A stretch of 64,000 bases of DNA. Origin: Rhinopomastus cyanomelas (lineage: Eukaryota; Chordata; Aves; Bucerotiformes; Rhinopomastidae). A program made the position numbers and the translations under genes. The stretch covers positions 434,001 through 498,000 of the forward strand of contig VXBP01001149.1 in the NCBI GenBank assembly GCA_013400115.1, written 5' to 3'. The notes under the pieces are model-generated. The model saw nothing but the letters and a program-made list of their open reading frames with translations, had not been told where the DNA came from and did no database searches. Below, piece after piece: positions 46,871 to 57,868 of this stretch (within the stretch, counting starts at the first letter, position 1; each line of letters opens with the position of its first letter).

Positions 46871-49800
46871 GAAGAAGAGGCTGTCTCTAAAGCCTAGTAA
46901 GCAAATCACACACCTACAGTGGGTAACCTAGTGCACAGGGATGAGTCTCACATTCCCTGAAAACCCCTACCCCATGTCCAAGCAGGTTCCACAGTGAGCT
47001 CTTGAGAATTTTGGGTGATGTTTCTGGATCACTGAGGGTTGTAGTGGGGCATGCTATGCGTCTTCCTTTTAAATGCAGTGTACTGTGCACCAAATGTTCA
47101 AGATTTACACAGTGAAGTGTCCACTTGTATCAGAGAGGATGCCTCGACTTCAGATCTCTGCTCCAAGGAAGTTTTTGGCATTCCCAGAAGTCAGTAGCAC
47201 AGCTGTGTTTTGCAAGGACCCCTGTCTTACTATGCTTCTGTTCAGCATGCTGAGAAACAAGGCAAGGAGCAGGTGCATGAAAGGTGCAAGAAGGTGCTAA
47301 GCCACTCAGAAGCCATAATCAGCTCTGGTTATGGGCACTTCTCTTCACTTGACATTATGAGAAGTGGAGGCCCTAGCAAGATCAGGCATATCCAGCCTTA
47401 AGCAGTAGTTATGATGTTTATTTTCAAGGTTTTGTTTTTGTTCTGCAGCCTTTTCATTTTAGGCACTAAAATTCATTATTAGAGATGGTCTCAAGTGACT
47501 TGCTCAGGGTTGTGGAGCAGTGGTTTATAGAAAAGCTGGATCATTCTAGGGGCAGTCACCGCAGAGGATGTGGTTATGAATCTGAGGAAAGAAGTCCATA
47601 GAACTGCAATGTTCTATGGTGAATCATCACTTTTGCTCTCTAGATACGACCATGATAATGCTGAATTCTGCTTGCATGAGAATAAGAAATATTTTTAACC
47701 AAATCAGTTTATGTGTTTTGTGCTTGCACCAGTCAGGAATCATCTCCGTCCAGCCTGTCTACATTATGCTGTAGCACAATACCTGCACTTTTGCAAGATG
47801 GCTACTGGTCACTTTTACTAAGGAAGAATTTTGCCTTGCAGATTAATGTGCTAGCAATATGCCATTTTAAAACAGCAACGGAACAATTGTGGACTGAACA
47901 CTTACGTGCAGCTTGTTAAAGACTGTGCTAGGATTTGATTCGGAAAAGAGCTTTTAGTCTGTGTGAAACTTCAAGTAGCAGCTTTGCTAATTTGCCTGAC
48001 AATGACTCTAGAGAAAATACCCTGGAATTACAAGATAGTTTCCTTTCAAAATAATCACATGTTAATCATATATATTATAATGAGTAATATTACTTCTTCA
48101 CTCAAGAAAATTCAATTTCTGCACTGCTAACACTTGAATATGAGCTCAAATCACAGGTGGGAAACACTATTTGCAGTTATCATTTTTCATTGCTTTTCAG
48201 TTAGAAGTTTTTTTCCCAACTTTGGTGGAATGAATGAGACAAAAATACATGGGTGCTTAGGAAATGTATCTGTTTAGCCTGTCACTCAGAATGGAAAGAA
48301 AAAGAGCAAGAAAATATATTGGGAAAAAAAGGCTTGCAATTCTGATTCAAATCAATAAGAAATTTCTTATGGTTTTTAATCATGACAATTTAATTATCAT
48401 TTACTGCATGAGCACCTACCTTGGAGCCAGTTAATTGAGATCTCTTTACCAATCAATAAAGTGGAATAAACATTTCTTAAGGTGAAAAAATTCAACCCAT
48501 TTTAGATATCAGCTTTAGGGAGATATTAATTTACCCTTTGTTTCTTTACACTGACCATCAAATGATGTCACACCAGTAGGCATCTACCTTTAGTCATGAT
48601 ACATTTACTAAGTTCACAGAGAACTGGATTTGAGGGCTCAGATGGTCCTCTTGAGCCCTCTGTTCCCATATTCCCACAAAAGCTTGCAATATAGTCAGCA
48701 CAGATCTTGATGCAGAAATTCACATAAATGCAAATTAATGAGTTTTCAGCTAATTAGGTAGCAACACATATTGCTATCAAAAGCATGAACTAAAGTTAGG
48801 TACATGTTTATCAAGGACACATGCAGGTCAAGCAAGTAAAAACTGAGGCTTTTTATAATGCAGACAGAATAACTGTAGAAATTCTGCATCATGTAAATTG
48901 TTAGCCAGAGAAGTGATATTTGAGAAGTGATATTTGGGCTCAGAACTTTTCCTGCAATATTTCCTAGGTCCCTGCAGAAGTAAATACAAATACACCAAAC
49001 CTAATGTTTCATACTAAACCTAAGGTGCCCCGAGAAATTTTATTTAAAGTTGTCTGGATGAAGCCAGTTTCACTCCCCAGTTGGTGTAAAATCCCACTGA
49101 CTTAAATGGGTGATGGTATCTGTTCTACCTTTGTGTGCTGCGTAGGAATGCAGCAAATAAAAATTAAGGAAGCCATCCAATAACAGGATAGAAAAACACA
49201 CAGAACATTGCTTGAATTAATTTTGAAGATTTATAATTAGAGCTTCATATTAGTCCTTTTACACACGCAGAAAGGATGAGGCAGCAGGAGCTGTTACATG
49301 CTAAAAATGCATTCACAGGAACACAATTGCTCCGGCTTAAGTGCCAGCAGACTTAAGTCCCCAGGCAGTCACTGTGGCAGAATTGAGTCCCTTGGGAATC
49401 ATCAAGTAAAGGAGGATATCTCTTAGGTATGAAAAACCTTCTAAATTATGCCTGGGGACTTAGATTTTTTTAATCACTGCTCATAGCCATTGAGTGTGAC
49501 ACAATCTGTGTGTTTCAGTGTTTGAGATGTAACTGGGAATACTCATCTGAAGTAAGAGTTTACACTGGGAAAGGAGTATTTGAGACCTGACAACATCTGC
49601 CATCCACTCCTGTGTGTGTTTTCTCTTCTCTTGCACAGTAGTTGGGGAAGTGTGATGTGATACATTAAATCTTGCTAATACTTTCGGTTGGTTGATTCGT
49701 TCCATTTGGACACTGTGCCTTGTGTCTGTCATTTTTATGGATGTACATAAAATTGGATTAAGGAACAGATCCAATTTGGTATTCAATTTTTAACTAGTGT

Positions 49801-49994
49801 TGCTCATAAATCATACACTGAATGTATCAGTTTTAAGAGGAAAAGATGCAGATGTCCAAGGCTTATGAATTCCTTGCAGCTCATAAATTCACCTGGAAAC
49901 CTGGCCTGTAGGAAACTGGGCATACAGTTACTACTTTGGTATATCTGCAGCTTTAACTGAACTTTAGAATGTGATTCACCACAAGGAGAGCATA
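46871..49994. other. Unique non-coding DNA
   Basis: About 3.1 kb with no gene or repeat family recognised, apart from a 14-bp tandem duplication at 48908-48935. The AT-rich part near 48280-48540 has a homeobox-type ttaattgag/atttaattatc word cluster of uncertain meaning. Confidence 0.5.
48908..48935. repeat. 14-bp tandem duplication
   Basis: gagaagtgatattt occurs twice without a mismatch (48908-48921 and 48922-48935). Confidence 0.92.
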
Positions 49995-50430
49995 TAATCA
50001 TAGAATCACAGACTCATTAGGGATTGGAAGGGACCTCGAAAGATCATCTAGTCCAATCCTCCTGACACAGCAGGATCATCTTGGCCAAGACACACAGGAA
50101 CACATCCAGGTGGGTCTTAAATGTCTGTAGTGAAGGAGACTCCACAACCCCCCCGGGCAATCTGTTCCAGTGCTCCGTCACCCTCACTGTGAAGGAGTTC
50201 CTTCTCATATTTATATTGAACCTCCTGTGTTCCAGCTTACAACCACTGTCCCATGTCCTATCACTAGATGACATTGAGAAGAGCCTGGCTCCATCCTCCT
50301 GACACCCACCCCTCACATATTTATAAACATTAATGAGGTCACCCCTCAGTCTCCTCCCAGCTAAAGAGACCCAGCTTCCTAAGCCTTTCCTCATAAGGGA
50401 GGTGCCCCAACTCCTTCATCACCCTCCAAT
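49995..50430 (-). mobile_element. CR1 copy, young lineage, 3' end
   Basis: Antisense CR1 starting aatcatagaatcacagactc and running through gaaagatcatctagtccaat, cctgacacagcaggatcatc and the ORF2 C-terminal region to gtgccccaactccttcatca. The sense ORF2 frame (50044-50394, 116 codons) is still open over its whole length, a sign of youth. It is 5' truncated at about 50430, well before any catalytic domain. Confidence 0.95.
50044..50394 (-). pseudogene. CR1 ORF2 remnant, C-terminal end
   Basis: A 116-codon open frame: [20 protein letters not shown], then [20 protein letters not shown] and [20 protein letters not shown], then [16 protein letters not shown]. It matches the C-terminal tail of ORF2 with few changes. 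The start Met is not the original one and the element is truncated. Confidence 0.88.
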
Positions 50431-53400
50431 GCATCTGTTTATTACTTTTGTTAGAAAATATTTTCACTAACTCTGACAGATTTTTCTCTATGCAATTAGA
50501 CTGATAAAGAGGAAATGCTGCTGTACATAGACAGGATGAAGGGGATGTTATACATTCCTAAATTAGGTATGGAGGTTTGAATCTGAATACTGCAGAACCA
50601 CTCTGCCACTAGTTTCTGGTGGTATTAACTTGCATTTTTATGGCTGTATCTTCATCTTTCTGCTTTTATTCACATTGTTTTTCTCATTTCTTAAGCAACT
50701 CTTAAACAGCTTCTATGACTCATAATTCTCCATCCAGAAACCAAACCAGTACAGATATTTTAAAGGTGAGCATTGGAGAAAGGTCATCTCCCACAAAAAT
50801 ACCTTTGATACAATAGTTTTATCAGGAAGTTTTACCCGTAGGCCAAAACCGATCATAATTTATGAGACTGAATTCATATTTTTGGTTTTTTTTCTGACGG
50901 AATAGAACATGTATTTTATAGAAGCAATTCTGACTTCAGTCAACACTAACAAAATATTTTAACAGCCTGCTGAAATGCATGTGTAATGTTTAATGCATAT
51001 CTGAAGGAAAAAAGGTCACTATTGACTTTTTTGAGAGCTCAACATTTTCCTCTTCAAAACTGCCAGGAAAAATCAAAGCATTTTAATAAAGCAACATTGA
51101 ATAATATTTTTTGTGGTAGGAATCAATTAAAAGTCTTTTAATAAAATGATATTGCAGTACTTTAATTTAAAACAAAACATGTCTGATNTTTCATATATAT
51201 ATATGGTATAGTGACTTGGTACCTAGATGTCTCATATCTGATTTTGGAAGAGGAATTTATTTCTGCTTGACTGAAACCTTATAAAGTTGTAATAGTTTAT
51301 AGCCACAGATTCACATATGAGAAATTAATGCAAAATATTTCATTAAGACCTTCCATTTCCATTTCACCTAGAAATAACTGTGTGCCCATTCTTCTTTACC
51401 TCTGTAAACAAACTGCTGTAACCAATGCATTTTTAGCTATGATCTATATCATGCAGGTGATGGTTGACCTCCTGCTTTGAGAAGTAGCTGCATTTTTCAG
51501 CTGCAGTCTAGGTCTCTAGGACAATGATTGTCTTTCATTGAGCTGCTCTGCTTGTTCTTCCTAAACTCGTACTTCCAGAATTATGGTCCTGACCTCAATT
51601 CATGACACTTTGTCATTTTTTATTTGCAACTCTTATAAGGAATGCAAGCCCAAGGGGAATTCAATTGCAGAAGTCAGGCTCACATGTGGAAGCAAAACCA
51701 GGGTTTGCAAGCAAGGGAGTATGACTGAACAAGGAGATGTAATTCCATAAACAACAGCAGCAGGTGGGTTTTCCCCCCCTATTCTTACTTTGTAGACTCA
51801 ATAGCAGCTTTTGTTTTAGCTAATTGTCTTTCAGAATAATTTCCTAAGAAATTAAAGCCAGTCTATGTTCAAGGACATGCGAAAGAAGCAGAGAATGGAA
51901 AGCTTTTATTTTGGATCAGACAGGACAGAAATAGTGAGATTACTTTCCTGACAGCATGGACTTGTCAAGTTTACCTGCATACTCTTCCAAAAATGTCTTT
52001 GTTTGAATTTCCCCTTATCAGGAAATCACAGCTTTTAGTTTACTACAATTGAGTTTCCTTACCATTTCAAATCTAGTTTCAAAACACAGTGTCTACAGTC
52101 TGGGAACGTTCTGGTGCATGGAAGAAGTTTATTTTGCTAGACATTGGATGCTCTTTCACTTGTCTGGATTTAATTTAACTTATTTTTAGGACTTTTCACT
52201 CAATACTGCTCCTTTGAAATTAAATATGAATTAAGACGTAAGTGTCTCAGCCAACTCTGAAGATCTGTAATACATTCTCAATTAATGTGACACACTGGTC
52301 TGCAGTTTAGCATTTTCTGGCAACATTAGGATTTACAGTCTGGCTTATACCCAATGCAATAGTTAAATTAAGAATCAGTTCAGAGTATTCTTGCTTTATA
52401 GGTATTAGACCCATGGGGTAAATAAAGTAAAAGCAACATCCATTAAACAAACTTTTAAATTAATGTTTTCATAACTGGAAAGCAAGTTAGATAATATGTT
52501 AATAAAACTTTCAGTTATATTTGTATTTAGAAAATAGGCAAGAATTTCCTTTAGAGTATCATTCCTAATGCTTCCAACATGCTAATGTAATTTATGATGA
52601 AAAAGAAAGATTGAAAGAAAGCAAGAAGTGAAGGATTTTTGCCTCAGAAACAACTTCTAAGTGGTCTGATATAGTGAGGAACATAGGTTAAACTGTACCT
52701 TATGTAGTTTTACTAAGACAGGAAGGATAACAGTTAAAGACTTGTTCCTAAAATCCCATAACATTAAACAGAATGTTGAGTATAACAGATGTTATGTTCA
52801 GAGTAAAGTACATATTGAAGAGGTCTATTAAACAGAATAACATGTCCTGCTGATAGAGGTAATGAGTTCAACAGTGCTAGGAAAAACCTGTCCTATGTGC
52901 TGGTAATTGATTACACGGTTGTTTATGCAGTGGATTGGCCACGGAGAAAGACAGTCCAAGACAGTCCACATTTACCCTGCAGTTTGCCATTGGAAACAGG
53001 GTCTTTCCAAACTTGCAAAGTGCCAGTGAGTCTGCTGGCGGACCGCTCATGTACTTCTATAGCACCACAGGCTGTTCTTGCAAGGACATCAATGATTACG
53101 TTAATTAAAACAGATAGGTTTAGGTGTTATTTAGTTATTAAACATAAGAAGACGACACTACATTTCCTCTGTGGCATGGCAATTATTTCTTTACTAATAC
53201 AGTGAGTTTAAAACTTTTTATCTGATCAGATCATTCCACTAACACAAACTACCACACATTTTAGTAAAATGCAGTGACCTAAAAGCATCAGGTTGGAAAA
53301 ACAGAAGAAAAACTACAAGAAAACACTGGGGTTTAATAGGCATTATTTTAAAACCGTTCTGTGATTTGAAAGCAGCAGTTAACAGTATCTCCTGTGATTT

Positions 53401-53542
53401 CAGTTGCAAAAGTAAATAACGCTGAAAGCTTTGCGAAATTTTCTCTGGTATCTTTCAGAATTTTAAAAGCTTGTGGATGTAACATGGTAATGGCAATGCA
53501 TGGAACGTATTCTATTTGGGTTTTCTGTTTTTCTGGCATATT
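50431..53542. other. About 3.1 kb of unique AT-rich DNA
   Basis: No gene or dispersed repeat recognised. It includes an N at 51188 next to a short (AT)n run. The frame at 52897-53205 (+, 102 codons) starts MLVIDYTVVYAVDWPRRKTV and has no recognisable domain or flanking splice signals. Confidence 0.5.
51188..51188. other. Unresolved base (N)
   Basis: A single N in gtctgatnttt, four bases before the (AT) run at 51193-51204. No repeat join is visible here, unlike the other two N positions. Confidence 0.8.
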
Positions 53543-53839
53543 TCACAGAATCACAGAGCATTAGGGATTGGAAGGGACCTCAAAAGATCATTTAGTCCAA
53601 TCGCCCCACCACAGTATCATCACCTACATCAAGTTGCACAAGGAACACATCCAGGTGAGTTTTAAACATCTCCAGAGAAGGACACTCCACAACCACCTGG
53701 GCAGCCTGTTCCAGTGCTTCATCACCCTCACTATGAAGAAGTTCCTTCTGATATTTATGTGGAACCTGCTATGTTCCAGTTTACAACCATTGCCCCTCGT
53801 CCTATCACTAGATGACATTGAGAAGAGCCTGGCTCCATC

Positions 53840-53907
53840 ATCTGAGAGATACAGAAGAAATCATATTCCTTGAGGAGTAGGAACTTCCCAATTCCTCCTG
53901 GTGTGGC
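53840..53907. other. 68-bp insert inside a CR1 copy
   Basis: Compared with the copies at 9896 and 49995, 68 extra bases (starting atctgagagatacagaagaa) stand between ctccatc at 53833-53839 and a second ctccatc at 53908-53914. The 7-bp direct repeat looks like a target-site duplication. The insert has no recognisable terminal inverted repeats or coding capacity. Confidence 0.7.
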
Positions 53908-54071
53908 CTCCATCCTCCTGACACCAACTCTTCACATATTTAGAAATATTAATGAGGTCACCCCTCAGTCTCTTTTTCTCCAAGCTAATGAGACCCAGCT
54001 CCCTCAGCCTTTCCTCATAAGGGAGGTGCTCCACTTCCTTCATAATCTTTGTGGCTCTACACTGGACTCTC

Positions 54072-54072
54072 N
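54072..54072. other. Unresolved base (N) at a duplicated CR1 segment
   Basis: The N separates tgtggctctacactggactc from tgtggctctgcactggactc, two copies of a segment that sister elements have once. The pattern suggests two contig ends that overlapped but were not merged. Confidence 0.8.
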
Positions 54073-54304
54073 TGTGGCTCTGCACTGGACTCTCTTCAGC
54101 AGCTCTGTGTCCTTCTTGAACTGAGGGGCCCAGAACTGGACAAATACTCCAGATGTGGTCTCACCAGTGCAGAGTAGAGGGGGAGAAGAACCTCTCTTAA
54201 TCTGCTAACCACCCCTCTTCTGATCCACCCTAGGATGCTGTTAGCCTTCTTAGCCACATTGCTGGCTCATGGTCATCCTGCTCTCCACCAGGACCACCAC
54301 TGCT

Positions 54305-54790
54305 CTCCAAGTGAGTCCACAGCCTATACTGGTACTTGCAGGAGAGGTCAAGGAAAAGAAAAAGGGCTTCTTCAAACATATTGCAAGTAAAACTAAAACT
54401 GGAGGCAGTATAGGCCCCCTGCTGAATGAGGTGGGTGCCCTGAAGACAGAGGATACAGAGAAAGCAGAGATACTGAACACCTTCTTTGCCTCTGTCTATA
54501 CTTCTGAGGGCTGTCCTGATATCAAGCCCCAGACTGCTGAGGCCCCAGAAGAAGTTGAGACAAGAGAAGAGTTTGACTGGGTTAGGGATAAGTTGAGTAA
54601 ACTGGATGCACATAAACCCATGAGCCCGGACGGGACACACACGCATGTGCTAAGGGAGACAGTGGAAGTCATTGCTAGGCCAGTCTCCACCATCTCTGCT
54701 AAATTGTGGGGATCAGGAGAGGTGCCTGGGGACTGGAGGATAGCAAATGTCACTCCAATCTTCAAAAAGGTTAAGAAGGAGGACCAAAGT
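54305..54790 (+). mobile_element. Inverted 5' segment of the young CR1 insertion
   Basis: Sense CR1 ORF2 from just before the reverse transcriptase into its finger region, ending at aagaaggaggacc. It lies in opposite orientation to the adjoining piece (53543-54304). Its outer end is the more downstream part of ORF2 and its inner end the more upstream part, the geometry expected from twin priming. The palm region (GVPQGSVLG to FADD) is missing between the two pieces. Confidence 0.92.
54308..54790 (+). pseudogene. CR1 ORF2 remnant, linker and reverse transcriptase N-terminus
   Basis: An uninterrupted frame of about 160 codons. It reads in part KKGFFKHIASKTKTGGSIGP, then LLNEVGALKTEDTEKAEILN, VRDKLSKLDAHKPMSPDGTH and SGEVPGDWRIANVTPIFKKV. 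This is the segment joining the endonuclease to the reverse transcriptase of CR1 ORF2. The lack of stops supports a recent insertion. The frame runs on past the element to 54823 into unrelated sequence. No endonuclease or palm is present, so it is inactive. Confidence 0.9.
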
Positions 54791-57555
54791 AATTTGCACC
54801 TGTTTCTTAGGTATTCACTTTAGTAAAGAATATTTCTGTACATGCATTCAATTCTTTATTCTCTAGGAAGATCTTCTACCTAGTCTGTGTCTATTTACGT
54901 ATCTGATACATATTCAGTCCAAGCAAATACAGGAGACACTGTTCATCCTCGTCTTTGCTATTAATGTAACAGCAAAAGCAATTAGGACAGGATAATTTTT
55001 ATGTCTGTGGATGTAAACTGTATTTGATCTGTGCTGCTTTCTGAAAGGGTTTGAAATAAACAATCCCAGTAGTAAGAAGTCTCACATTTGCAGTCTGTCA
55101 TTTCAGTTCTTCTTTCAAGGGAATTTCTGCAGTTTTAACCTGCCATTTGCTCTCCTTCCTAGTGCAAAGCTGTGTGATTACAGGGGAAGGGTGATGAAAC
55201 ACATCAGCTCTGTCTCTTAATCTTCATATAAGCCCTAACAGATTTTGAAGAAGAAATTTGGCAAATGTTAATTGTATGTGCAGAGTTCATGCTGGGAAAA
55301 TCTCCTTCAGAAAGAAAAAAAAAAATAGAAGAAAAAAAGCTGAGTGCACAGCCGGACTGTTATGTAAGATGTTTATTTCCATCAAATCAGTGGAGGCTAT
55401 GCAGAAAATAGGCCAAAGCTGCAGAGTTGTGACATCATAACATCATCAGAAAGGTCAACGAGAACACTGGCACACTGAGAAATACTGGTTTATAGTACTG
55501 GTCATTTTTGCTCTGTATGTAAATCTCTTTTTTCCATACACACTGGAATAGAGCCTGGCACTGGTAAGCCAGCCCGAGATGTTTTAAAAGTTCCAAAGAA
55601 ACATGTTTTGATAGCACACAGAAGGACAGCCATATAGCTGTGAGAACTACGGATTGTTTTGATGATCAAAAACAAAATCAGGGAAAACATGTTGGTAAAA
55701 CGTGAAAAGTTACATTTGGCTAAAATTTGACTTTGGAATTTTGTCTTAAGAAATTGAAACATTTTGAGTACAGCACATCTGAACGAACCTACTGATTCTT
55801 AAAAAAACTAAACATTTTTTTTCTCAGTCAGTTCAGGACCAAAATAGTTAATTAATTTAAATGTCACAAAACCATTTTTCTTTTCTGTTGAATAACTTCA
55901 TGATTAGAAACATTTCTCTAGTTCTCACCGTGCTGTTGCCAGGCTCAGAATGGCACTGGTGCACAGTTGTTATTCTGTTCTGTCCCTGAGGAATGAACAG
56001 TTTAACCAGGCATCCCATCACTTTCACATGGATCTCTTCTTCTCACGTTATGGCTAAAGTGAGGCATATGTATGCTCAAGGACATAACAGGGGATGTATA
56101 ACAAAAGCAAATACCAAGGGAATTTTAAGTGATCGTACGTAGGTATCCCATCCTGGGAACATAAGAAGGTTCTGTTAATTAACTGCTCTATATAAAATAA
56201 ATTATTTTAGGAAAGGGAATAATGTAGCACTAATAGGCTAGTGCTAGTCCATGAGAAATGCTAGTGACTTGACAGAACAGGTTGACCAGAAGAGGTGCTT
56301 TCAGGTTCCAAGCTGTTGTTGCTAGGCAAGAAAATCCTCCTGCTCTGCATCTGGCCAAAGGCAGGCATCTGTTGCTGGGCTACAGGAGGGGCAAAGACAT
56401 CCATGTCATACCCACTAGATGCCTTGCTACTCAATAAATAATTTAAAACATGTAATATATGATTTGGGTTCTTTAACTACACAGTGACAAGGTGGAAGTC
56501 TTCTGTAGACTTTCCAAGTAGAAACTTGGAAAACAACATAAACAACAGATTTGCTGTATGTGTTTCAGCTTCTGTATGTGAGGGAAGGAGAAAGCAGTAA
56601 GGCTGAGGATTCATCTGCCCATGTGTAGATACCTCTAGTACAGTTTATTTGTAGGCTATTCACCAGATTCAAGTAAAGAAGTAGGTGTTGCCAGTGAGCA
56701 ATTTTTCTCATCCTAAAGCAGACATCCAGAAGAGGTCAGATGAATCAAGCCACAAAACACTGACTTGCACACTGCAGCACGAGGGGAATCCTAGGTGACT
56801 AAAACACAGGTTCTGCACTGCACTTATCTGAAATCAGATAAAATTCACCTCATTCCAAATCTTCCTTTGCACCTCCATCTCTTTCAGAACAGGGAGTCAA
56901 CATGGCCTGCCACATGGAAAATTCTTTCAAGCACATATTTTGGTGTATGCTCATACAGTGCAACATCTACCTCCCAGGGATCCTGCAAAAATATCCTTAT
57001 GTCAGGGATGAGGATATTTTCCAACTCCCACTGTGCTCAGTGTTCAGTGATATTTCAGTATTTCCACATTGACTTGGTATGGTGATATATGATCAACATA
57101 AATTTTTGCACCAATCTCCTAAAGATGTTTTTGCTTGAAGTTTACGATAGTAAATTTTTAGCTGAGTGTTTTAAGTCTTCTTTTGAAGAATGAAGCCTGC
57201 TATTGCTTACTGACTTGCTGATGGGCACTTAGACACATCAAACTATCCTGTAGGCATTGTCCCACAGGCATGAGGTCATGGCTACAGCTCTGTACTGTCA
57301 GAGGACCGGATTGTGTTCTTGTGAGAACCTCAAGGCATATACTTAATGTTTGTAATTCTATACTTTGTTGTAACTTCATATACCCAGCAGCCCACTTGAA
57401 GAAGTGAAGAATGGAACAAGTAGAAAACGGCACACAAATATTTATTTCACTCCTACGAAACCATCTGGCCTAGAAGTCCTGATGAGCTGTGCCATTTCTT
57501 ATTTGTAACACGTAAGCCAATGTCCAGGACTCTGAGAAAAGTAAAGGAAGTGCAT
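54791..57555. other. Unique non-coding DNA
   Basis: About 2.8 kb without recognised gene or dispersed repeat. There is an A-rich patch at 55311-55338. Frames such as 56795-57085 (+, 96 codons) have no recognisable product. Confidence 0.5.
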
Positions 57556-57785
57556 TCACAGAATCACAGAATTATTGAGGCTGGAAAAGACCTCTGAGAT
57601 CATTGAGTCCAGGCTACGAACTAACATCACCACGCCGGCAAGACCATGGCACTAAGTGCCTAGTAATTCTATGATTCTATGATACAGTCTTTTCTTAAAT
57701 ACCTCCAGCAATGGTGACTCCACCACTTCCCTGGGCAGTCCATTCCAATGTCTGATAACCCTTTCGGTGAGCCTCAAAGTTCTTT
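57556..57785 (-). mobile_element. CR1 fragment, older lineage, 3' end, with a nested tail
   Basis: Antisense CR1: tcacagaatcacagaattat, acctctgagatcattgagtc, caagaccatggcactaagtg, then tttcttaaatacctccagca and ccaccacttccctgggcagt, fading after ccctttcggtgagcctcaaa. At 57661-57684 a short stretch in the opposite sense replaces about three consensus bases. 5' truncated. Confidence 0.88.
57661..57684 (+). mobile_element. Minimal CR1 tail inside another CR1
   Basis: Twenty-four bases, tagtaattctatgattctat plus gata, equal to the sense 3' terminus of young CR1 (taatgattctatgattctatgat). They sit in the middle of an antisense older CR1 whose sequence resumes on both sides. Either an extremely truncated insertion or a template switch. 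Confidence 0.6.
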
Positions 57786-57799
57786 AGATATCTCAACCT

Positions 57800-57868
57800 T
57801 AGAATCACAGAATCATAGAATCATCATGGCTGGAAAGGACCTCCAGGGTCATCAGGTTCAGCCCTACC
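57800..57868 (-). mobile_element. CR1 3'-end relic
   Basis: About 70 bp of antisense CR1 terminus: tagaatcacagaatcataga, then catggctggaaaggacctcc and agggtcatcaggttcagccc. It lies 14 bp after the preceding CR1 fragment in the same orientation but restarts at the 3' tail, so it is a separate insertion. Confidence 0.85.

Larger units (their letters stand above)
53543..54304 (-). mobile_element. CR1 copy, young lineage: 3' part of a 5'-inverted insertion
   Basis: Antisense CR1 from its tail (tcacagaatcacagagcatt) through the 3' untranslated region and ORF2 C-terminus to gctctccaccaggaccacc. There it meets sense CR1 sequence at about 54305. It is interrupted by a foreign 68-bp stretch (53840-53907) between two ctccatc copies, and by an N at 54072 within a 22-bp near-duplication. 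Sister copies show neither interruption. Confidence 0.94.

Noticed and set aside
54230..54646. 138-codon frame on the - strand
   Set aside because: It is the antisense shadow of the CR1 ORF2 frame at 54308-54790 and crosses the inversion breakpoint.
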